DNA from: a virus
DNA: 27,405 nucleotides
Strand: one strand, 5' to 3'
IMG/VR virus record: IMGVR_UViG_3300008267_000941
Coordinates: 1 to 27,405 of that record
Of the stretch, positions 21,546 through 27,405 are shown one piece after another. The notes under the pieces are model-generated. The model searched no databases. It saw only the letters and a program-made list of their open reading frames with translations, and had not been told where the DNA came from. The translations under genes and the position numbers were made by a program. Position 1 is the stretch's first letter, and every line of letters starts with the position of its first letter.

Positions 21546-22478
21546 ATGGTAAATCAGTTATTAATAACTTTAGTAGATTCTGTTTTAGGTAAAGGTAAAA
21601 ATACCTCTAAAAACAACAGAGCATACCATTGTCCATTTTGTAAACATCATAAACCTAAACTTGAGGTTAATATGGATACAAATGCTAAAGGTGACAATCC
21701 TTGGCATTGTTGGGTATGTAATACTAAAGGTAGAAAATTAACTCGTTTATTTAAACATGTAGAGGTACCATTAGATAAACTTCAAGCATTACATTCCTTA
21801 GTAGGCACTTCAAAATCAGAACATACAGAAGTTAATTTAGAGCAGGTTAAATTACCTGAAGAATTTATTCCGTTAACTGATGTGACATCTAATAATCTCA
21901 TTGGTAGACGCGCTTTAACCTACCTAAAACGCCGTGGTATTACTAAATATGATATACTAAAATATCAAATTGGTTATTGTGAGCACGGGCATTATTCTAA
22001 TATGATTGTTATACCTTCATATGATGAAAAAGGCAATTTAAATTATTTTACCTCTAGAGGATTTGAAGAATTTTCTAGATCTAAATATAAGAATCCAAAT
22101 GTATCAAGAAACATTGTTCCATTTGAATTTTTTATAAACTGGAATGTACCTATCATTTTATGTGAAGGTCCATTTGATATGATGGCTATTAAACGTAATG
22201 TAATACCTTTACTAGGCAAAAACATCCAGGACAAGCTAAAGAAAAAACTAGTCACCTCACAGGTACAAAAAATATATATAGCATTAGATAAAGACGCAAT
22301 TAAACAAGCTTTATCATTTTGTGAAGAATTATTAAACGAGGGTAAAGAAGTATATTTAGTAGAATTACAAGATAAAGATCCAAGTGAAATGGGTTTTGAA
22401 AACTTCACTAAATTAATTCAAACCACTCAACCATTAACCTTCTCAAACTTATTTGAGAAAAAACTAGAATTAGTATGA
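21546..22478 (+). CDS. gp61: DNA primase, gp61-like
   Basis: The 310-residue protein has an N-terminal zinc finger with C29-P-F-C32 and C55-W-V-C58. A TOPRIM catalytic domain follows: ILCEGPFDMMAIKRN (204-218, with E207) and IYIALDKDAIKQALSFCEEL (243-262, with the D248-K-D250 pair). KDPSEMG near 277-283 gives a further acidic residue. The linker contains RRGITKYDILKYQIGYCE and the strand IVIPSYDEKGNLNYFTSRGF. T4 gp61 (342 residues) has the same Zn-plus-TOPRIM design and works with the gp41 helicase to make RNA primers for lagging-strand synthesis. The start at ATG 21546 lies three bases after the preceding stop. The gene overlaps the nuclease that follows by four bases. Confidence 0.85.
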   Translation: MVNQLLITLVDSVLGKGKNTSKNNRAYHCPFCKHHKPKLEVNMDTNAKGDNPWHCWVCNTKGRKLTRLFKHVEVPLDKLQALHSLVGTSKSEHTEVNLEQVKLPEEFIPLTDVTSNNLIGRRALTYLKRRGITKYDILKYQIGYCEHGHYSNMIVIPSYDEKGNLNYFTSRGFEEFSRSKYKNPNVSRNIVPFEFFINWNVPIILCEGPFDMMAIKRNVIPLLGKNIQDKLKKKLVTSQVQKIYIALDKDAIKQALSFCEELLNEGKEVYLVELQDKDPSEMGFENFTKLIQTTQPLTFSNLFEKKLELV

Positions 22479-23284
22479 TTGAAAAAAATGTTCATGTCTA
22501 TAAAAAAAGTGTTACTCGTATTTTAGATATAGACCCTACATCTAAAAGAGTTAGTATTTTAGATAATCGATTCTATAGTCGAAACCAAGACTACTACCCC
22601 TCAGTAACAAGCATATTGCAATTTATGCCTAAAGGTAAGTTTTTTGAAACTTGGCTTAAAGATGTAGGACATAATGCTGATGTTATAGCTAGAAAAGCTG
22701 CTGATGAAGGTACTCAAGTACATGATGCTATTGAAAAATACCTTAAAGGAGAAAAAATTCAATGGTTAAATGAAGAAGGATATTCTAATTACTCTATGGA
22801 TGTTTGGAAATTAATTCTTAAATTCCATGACTTTTGGACAACTTATAAACCCACTTTGATTGAAAGTGAAATCCACCTATTCTCAGATCAATATAAATAC
22901 GCTGGAACATGCGACTTAGTTGTTGAAATTGATAATGTTAGATGGTTATTAGATATTAAAACTTCAAATTCAATCCATACATCTATGGATTTACAATTAG
23001 CAGCTTATGCTCAAGCCTGGAATGAAACATTTGAAGAAAAAATAGAAAAAACAGGTATTATCTGGTTAAAATCTTCTAAACGTGGTGAAGGTAAAGGAGA
23101 TAAAATTCAAGGTAAAGGATGGGAAATATATGAGCCAACACGTACTTTTGAAGAAAACTTAAAATTATTTAATTCTATACATGAGTTATTTAAACTTGAG
23201 TATCCTAACCCAAAACCATCTTCTGAACAATTTCCTATTGAGATTCAACTAGACCCTAATATTTATGAGAAAACTCAAGGATGA
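22475..23284 (+). CDS. PD-(D/E)XK nuclease, RecB/Cas4-like
   Basis: The 269-residue protein carries the RecB-type motifs in order. These are EGTQVHDAIEKYLKG (78-92, with H83), an E near 130-132, and AGTCDLVV (143-150, with D147). Then come WLLDIKTSNS (157-166, with the D160-I-K162 catalytic pair) and QLAAYAQAW (174-182), the Q..Y motif. These are the metal-binding and DNA-contact residues of exonucleases in this superfamily. A cysteine cluster as in Cas4 is absent. The gene is joined by ATGA overlaps to the primase before it and to the nucleotidyltransferase-like gene after it, which suggests a replication or recombination role. The preferred substrate cannot be told from the sequence. Confidence 0.85.
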   Translation: MIEKNVHVYKKSVTRILDIDPTSKRVSILDNRFYSRNQDYYPSVTSILQFMPKGKFFETWLKDVGHNADVIARKAADEGTQVHDAIEKYLKGEKIQWLNEEGYSNYSMDVWKLILKFHDFWTTYKPTLIESEIHLFSDQYKYAGTCDLVVEIDNVRWLLDIKTSNSIHTSMDLQLAAYAQAWNETFEEKIEKTGIIWLKSSKRGEGKGDKIQGKGWEIYEPTRTFEENLKLFNSIHELFKLEYPNPKPSSEQFPIEIQLDPNIYEKTQG

Positions 23285-24195
23285 TTTCTTTAATAAAGCT
23301 ACTGCGTGAGGTTCTTATTGACGAAGGTGGAAATGTGTTTAAAGGTACAGAATTTGATGCCCAAGATATAGTATTAGATAATATTAAACCTACAATTGAA
23401 AAATTTGTTAGTGATTTAAGTAAAATTTTTCCTAACAAAAAATCAACATTAACCCCATTAACTGATAAAAGTAACTGGTTAGGATCAACTGGTAGTAAAC
23501 CTAAATCAGGAGATGTTGATTTAGCTTACTCATCAGAATATCTGTTTAAAGATGGAAAAGCTGATACTGATGGTTGGGGTATTAATCAAAATGAATATGA
23601 TTCTTTATATGAAAAATTAAAGAAATCATCTCGTACAGCTACTGATGAAGCAATTCAAACTAATGCTTTAATACGTTTAATTGTTAATAAAATTAATAGT
23701 ACTGGAGGTGATATACATGCTAGTGATAAAGCAGCAAATGGAGGAACAATCCACTTTTCATATCCTCAATACACTCCATCTGGAGAAAAATTAGACTTAA
23801 GAGCTCAACTTGATATAGATACAGGAGATATGGACTGGTTAAAATTCAGATACAATTCTGAATTGCCTGAAGATAATCCTGAAATTAAAGGTCTACATAG
23901 AGGACAATTAATGTTAGCTATGTTTGCTGCTACAGGTTATACTTTTAAAAGTGGTAGAGGATTTATACGTAAAGATACAGGTGATGTTATCGCTGATAAA
24001 CCCCAAGGTGCTTTAGAAGTATTTAATCAAGAATACCAACCATCACAGCCATTAACTTTAGAGACAATTAATAATTATGATAAGTTAATGAGTTATATTA
24101 AAACTAATCTTAAACCTGAGGACAAAACTAAAGCGTTAGATTTATTTAAAGAAGCTTTACGTAGAGCTAATGCTTATGTTCCTGATAATATTTAA
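23281..24195 (+). CDS. Pol-beta-type nucleotidyltransferase-like protein
   Basis: The 304-residue protein has the signature of the Pol-beta nucleotidyltransferase fold near residues 67-82: LGSTGSKPKSGDVDLA. The GS pair is followed about nine residues later by the D78-x-D80 metal-binding acids. An acid further on in the LDLRAQLDID stretch (about 171-180) could be the third carboxylate. The C-terminal half is helical with HRGQLMLAMFAATGYTFKSG (about 206-225). Family members transfer nucleotides to RNA, proteins or small molecules; the substrate is not evident. The gene overlaps the PD-(D/E)XK gene by four bases, and the 851-residue protein with a second such motif follows after five. The two probably work together, which is inference. 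Confidence 0.65.
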   Translation: MISLIKLLREVLIDEGGNVFKGTEFDAQDIVLDNIKPTIEKFVSDLSKIFPNKKSTLTPLTDKSNWLGSTGSKPKSGDVDLAYSSEYLFKDGKADTDGWGINQNEYDSLYEKLKKSSRTATDEAIQTNALIRLIVNKINSTGGDIHASDKAANGGTIHFSYPQYTPSGEKLDLRAQLDIDTGDMDWLKFRYNSELPEDNPEIKGLHRGQLMLAMFAATGYTFKSGRGFIRKDTGDVIADKPQGALEVFNQEYQPSQPLTLETINNYDKLMSYIKTNLKPEDKTKALDLFKEALRRANAYVPDNI

Positions 24196-24200
24196 TTACT

Positions 24201-26756
24201 ATGAGTGGAGCAGCGGGTGGTGTCACCATTAATAAAGAAAATTTAAAAGACACAATACGTGATTATAGAGATACTGTCTTAAAACCATTAGGATTAGATA
24301 AATCTTATAATATCACTGGAGTTCGTTCTAGACCTGAAAAAAATACTTTTGGAGATATTGATATAATTATATCCTTTCCTGGAGGTGATAAAAAAGAACT
24401 TAAACTACAATTAGCTCAATTTATAAAACAAATAGAGAAAATCCCAGAAATCCCTCATAAAAAAAATAAAAAATATTTTATACATGGTAATATAGTTTCT
24501 ATTCTATATCCGATAACTGGTAAAGAAAATGAATATGTTCAAATAGATAATGTTGTGACATCATCTGAAGATGAAGGCAAATTCACATACAAAATGTTAG
24601 ATTTACCCGCTCAAGAGCAAGGTTTAGCTTTAGGTTTAGCTAAAGCTATATTCACAGAATTAGATGAAAAACAAATAGAAACTCTATTTAAAAATTTAAA
24701 CATTCCATCAAATATTGAAAAACCTGGTGAGGGAGAAGAATATGACTTTAATTTGAATACATCAGAATTATCTTTAAGAATTGTTCCTATAGGTAAAAAC
24801 AATGGTAGAGAAATATGGAAATCTAATAAGTTTTCTGATATTAAAATATTACTTGCTTCTTTAGGTGTTGATATTGAAAAAGATAAGTTTGAGACTATAC
24901 TTGAAAAAATTAAAAAATTTAAAAATAGAAGATCAATAGATAGACTTAAAGGAATGTTTGCTACAAACATTCGAGTTGGTGATACTGAAATTACAAGAGA
25001 AAAAGGTATTAAAAAACAACAATCACTAGATACTGTAGCTGCTTTAGAAGGTAAATATAGTCCATTAGTAATGAGTTTAATTAAACCATTTATTGAAGGT
25101 GAAACTATAATTGTAGAAGACGAAAACCAATCTAAAAAAGTAATAGCAGTATTCCCAGGTAAATTTAAACCACCTCATAAAGATCATATATCTCGAATTA
25201 AAGCCGCAGCTAATGATGCTGATGAAGTACTTGTTATAATATCAACAAAAACAGAGCCAGGTGGTGCTCCTAAAACTAAAAAAGAAAAAGAAAAACTTGA
25301 AAATAGATTAGGTACAGAAATGCCTATAACAGTTGATCAAAGTTTAGAAGTTTTTAAATCACTTAATCTTCCATCTAATGTTAAAGTAATAACATCAACA
25401 GATTCTTCTCTTCCTGTTCCCTTACCAAGTCCTGTAGCAGCAGCTTATGAATTATTTAAAAATAATCCTGATCAACAATATATAGGAGTATTTGGGAAAG
25501 AAGAAGATTTTGTTAGATTTGGAGACACTCCTTCAAATGTGACTATTAAAAATTATGATGGATCAGCTGGGAATTTAAGTGCTACTGATTTAAGAGTAGC
25601 GCTAAAAAATAACCAAGATATAACTTCTTTTCTACCAGATGGAATTACTTCAGATGGATATAAACAAGCTTTAGGTTTAGATGTAGTTCAAGAAGATAAA
25701 GAAATTACAACTTGGGTTGAAGAAAAAATAGATAATGAAGAATTAGATATAGATACAACTGGTGTGTTAGATGATACTGATATTATTATATCTAAACATG
25801 TCAAAGATAGAGCAAAAGAAAGAAACATTAGCGCAAATGATATTGAAAAATTCTTTCAACATCTAAAACAAGATTCTGAAGCTAATGATGAACTTAAAAT
25901 AGATTTGCAATATAATAATGCAGTCGCGTCTGATCTTAATAAAACAAAATCAAAACCAAACCCAACAAATATCAATATCCCACTTTCAAAAATTAAAAAC
26001 AACCAGACTGTAGCTACTACAATAATGAAAGGTAAAAATTTTATACCTAATAACGTTAGAGAACCTAAAATAGTATTTGAAAAAATTCAAGGTGATAGTA
26101 TAGTTTGTGATGATTGTGGTTGGACATGGGAAATAGAAGATGGAGGAAATGATTTATATATCTGTCATAAATGCGGACATGATAATACTCCTCAACAATC
26201 TTCTTCTAATAATTTCTTTGAACCTTTACAAAATCAAGATTTAAATTTAAATACATCTTCAACTTCAAATAGAGTTGATTACTATAAAGATCATATTAAA
26301 AATGTAGTACCATCTGATTTTAAGGTTGACAAACATAAAGATAAAATTGTTGTATCTAACATTACTAAAAAGGGATTAGAACATAATTCTGAATTTAGAG
26401 ATAATTTAATATCACTAACTATGTTTATGATAGATAATGATTTAAATATAGAACCATTACCTAATATAGAATTTATTGAAGATGATAAAGAAAACGCTAA
26501 TAATATGCTAGGACGCACAGCCCATTATGATCCCAATAAACAATGTGTTACTTTATATACTTATGGTAGACATCCAAAAGATATATTACGATCATATGCT
26601 CATGAAATGATCCACCATAAACAAAATTTAGAAGATAGACTTCAACATTATGATGGAACAAATATCAATGAAGATGATCATTTAAAGCAATTAGAAATCG
26701 AAGCTTACAGAGATGGAAATATTTATTTCCGTAGCTGGGAAAATTCAAAAAATTAA
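24201..26756 (+). CDS. Composite protein: two nucleotidyltransferase modules, zinc ribbon, HExxH peptidase-like end
   Basis: The 851-residue protein combines several modules. Residues about 30-130 resemble a Pol-beta-type nucleotidyltransferase, with FGDIDIIISF (50-59, D52 and D54). Residues about 313-480 have the HIGH-type signature of adenylyl/cytidylyltransferases: VFPGKFKPPHKDHI (317-330, H326 and H329) and later SATDLR (460-465), resembling the S-S/T-x-x-R motif. HVKDRAKERNIS (533-544) is a further conserved-looking patch. A zinc ribbon is formed by C636-x2-C639 and C655-x2-C658. The C-terminal part ends with AHEMIHHKQNL (800-810), the HExxH zinc site, and IEAYRDGN (833-840), whose E834 may be the third ligand. 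This is a very unusual fusion. I see no signal peptide or frameshift. NAD-related or protein-modifying roles are possible, but the function is not known. Confidence 0.7.
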   Translation: MSGAAGGVTINKENLKDTIRDYRDTVLKPLGLDKSYNITGVRSRPEKNTFGDIDIIISFPGGDKKELKLQLAQFIKQIEKIPEIPHKKNKKYFIHGNIVSILYPITGKENEYVQIDNVVTSSEDEGKFTYKMLDLPAQEQGLALGLAKAIFTELDEKQIETLFKNLNIPSNIEKPGEGEEYDFNLNTSELSLRIVPIGKNNGREIWKSNKFSDIKILLASLGVDIEKDKFETILEKIKKFKNRRSIDRLKGMFATNIRVGDTEITREKGIKKQQSLDTVAALEGKYSPLVMSLIKPFIEGETIIVEDENQSKKVIAVFPGKFKPPHKDHISRIKAAANDADEVLVIISTKTEPGGAPKTKKEKEKLENRLGTEMPITVDQSLEVFKSLNLPSNVKVITSTDSSLPVPLPSPVAAAYELFKNNPDQQYIGVFGKEEDFVRFGDTPSNVTIKNYDGSAGNLSATDLRVALKNNQDITSFLPDGITSDGYKQALGLDVVQEDKEITTWVEEKIDNEELDIDTTGVLDDTDIIISKHVKDRAKERNISANDIEKFFQHLKQDSEANDELKIDLQYNNAVASDLNKTKSKPNPTNINIPLSKIKNNQTVATTIMKGKNFIPNNVREPKIVFEKIQGDSIVCDDCGWTWEIEDGGNDLYICHKCGHDNTPQQSSSNNFFEPLQNQDLNLNTSSTSNRVDYYKDHIKNVVPSDFKVDKHKDKIVVSNITKKGLEHNSEFRDNLISLTMFMIDNDLNIEPLPNIEFIEDDKENANNMLGRTAHYDPNKQCVTLYTYGRHPKDILRSYAHEMIHHKQNLEDRLQHYDGTNINEDDHLKQLEIEAYRDGNIYFRSWENSKN

Positions 26757-26760
26757 ATAA

Positions 26761-27330
26761 ATGTCAGATAACGTTTTAAAAAAGGAGTTCCAACAAAAGG
26801 ATGTCCAACGCCTTCGTAACCTAATGCAAGGTAAATATGGAGACAAAACTTCTGTTGGGACAGGTTATACTAAACAGCAAGAGTTTTATGATGAAGGAGA
26901 TATCTGGGAAGCTGATGGTCGTTCTTGGACTATCAAAAACGGAATAAAACAAAATATTACTAAACTAGATAAAGCAAAAGAATCAATTAATTTGCCACTT
27001 TTCTGTCCTTGTTGCAGTAATATGATGAAACCTCATTTAGATAAACGTTTTTATCTCCAATATAAGAGATGCTTTAACTGCCAGGTAGATTTTGAATCAG
27101 ATTTAAGAAAAAAAGGTTTATTAGAAGAGTATGAAAAATTTGTCCTTAATTCAGATATTGATGGTATTATAAATGATTTTAATATTTGGATTGATGAGGA
27201 AATAAATGGGTCCAACACCTCATATGTCACTGAAGCAGGTGATGTAGAACGTTGGGTAGGTTCTTCAAAGCAGAAGTTGTTAGAGAATAAGGAAGAAACA
27301 ATTAAGTACCTACAAAGTTTAAAAAAATGA
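26761..27330 (+). CDS. Zinc-finger phage protein, unknown
   Basis: The 189-residue protein has YDEGDIWEADGRSWTIKNGI (about 43-62), then a treble-clef-like or ribbon zinc site with C82-P-C-C85 and C104-F-N-C107 (FCPCC...KRCFNC). A helical acidic region follows (LRKKGLLEEYEKFVLNSDID), then a C-terminal part with VERWVGSSKQKLLENKEETI. I recall proteins of this type, with the DIWEe.gr.WTIknGikq pattern, from many T4-like phages as conserved hypotheticals. The gene starts four bases after the 851-residue gene and overlaps the next by four bases. It may contact nucleic acid or act in virion assembly; there is no proof here. Confidence 0.7.
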   Translation: MSDNVLKKEFQQKDVQRLRNLMQGKYGDKTSVGTGYTKQQEFYDEGDIWEADGRSWTIKNGIKQNITKLDKAKESINLPLFCPCCSNMMKPHLDKRFYLQYKRCFNCQVDFESDLRKKGLLEEYEKFVLNSDIDGIINDFNIWIDEEINGSNTSYVTEAGDVERWVGSSKQKLLENKEETIKYLQSLKK

Positions 27331-27405
27331 GTGAAATTCAAATTATTGTTCCGATCATTATTGCGTTGACAACTTCAATTTTTGGTCCGTTACTAGTAAA
27401 ATGGG
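27327..27405 (+). CDS. Partial membrane protein, cut by the window end
   Basis: The first 26 codons from ATG 27327, which overlaps the preceding TGA by four bases, encode MSEIQIIVPIIIALTTSIFG followed by PLLVKW. This is a clear N-terminal membrane segment. The frame is still open at the last base, so the length and function are unknown. Confidence 0.6.
   Translation, partial: MSEIQIIVPIIIALTTSIFGPLLVKW

Noticed and set aside
22043-22408. Minus-strand frame of 121 codons opposite the primase
   Set aside because: The primase with zinc finger and TOPRIM motifs is convincing on the + strand, so this is a shadow.
1-27405. CRISPR array, integrase, insertion sequence or transposase
   Set aside because: I see no regular direct repeats with spacers, no inverted terminal repeats with a transposase frame, and no integrase or recombinase motif.

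Overview
This window looks like about 27 kb of a contractile-tailed (T4-like myovirus) phage genome or prophage-free virion segment. Every convincing gene lies on the + strand, genes are packed with 1-11 nt overlaps or very short gaps, and the order includes a run of baseplate and tail genes, a gp55-like late sigma factor, a gp61-like primase and a small tRNA cluster. The DNA is strongly AT-rich. Most start codons have no Shine-Dalgarno sequence, the tRNAs do not encode CCA, and one tail protein carries a carboxypeptidase-regulatory-like fold of a kind common in Bacteroidota. Together these make a Bacteroidota host the best guess, but this is inference and no host gene is present.

Layout. (1) 1-454 is non-coding, with perfect 16-bp palindromes, GTATATAC-type repeats and terminator-like hairpins. 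(2) 420-2699 is an accessory block: a small membrane protein, an AT-hook protein, a DUF932-like protein, a small unknown, three RNA elements (a strange 121-nt tRNA-like element, tRNA-Arg(TCT), tRNA-Met/Ile2(CAT)), and a membrane-anchored coiled-coil protein closed by a strong intrinsic terminator. A 20-nt sequence is repeated upstream of two of these genes and may be a phage promoter. (3) 2780-5275 holds small unknowns, then an HD-domain hydrolase, a one-pass membrane protein and a gp55-like sigma factor, the last three joined by ATGA overlaps. (4) 5301-21063 is the late virion block. Its core order (gp5/V-like hub or spike, gp25/W-like, gp6/J-like, then a protein with a tail-protein-I-like segment) matches the V-W-J-I order known from P2 and related contractile tails. 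Unusual structural proteins are interspersed, including a DNRLRE-type protein and three tandem paralogues. TATTTATAA/TATAAATA-like sites, which resemble T4 late promoters, precede several of these genes. (5) 21066-23284 returns to nucleic-acid functions: a GIY-YIG-type nuclease-like protein, a primase and a PD-(D/E)XK nuclease. (6) 23281-27405 holds the oddest cluster: a Pol-beta-type nucleotidyltransferase-like protein; an 851-residue composite protein with a second such motif, a HIGH-type nucleotidyltransferase domain, a zinc ribbon and an HExxH metallopeptidase-like end; a zinc-finger protein; and a truncated membrane protein.

How they work together. The sigma factor probably directs late transcription from the TATAAATA-like sites to make the baseplate and tail proteins. 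The primase and RecB-like nuclease serve replication or recombination. The tRNAs decode codons (AGA, and possibly ATA) favoured by the AT-rich late genes. The role of the nucleotidyltransferase/peptidase cluster is unknown, and it is the best candidate for undescribed biology here.
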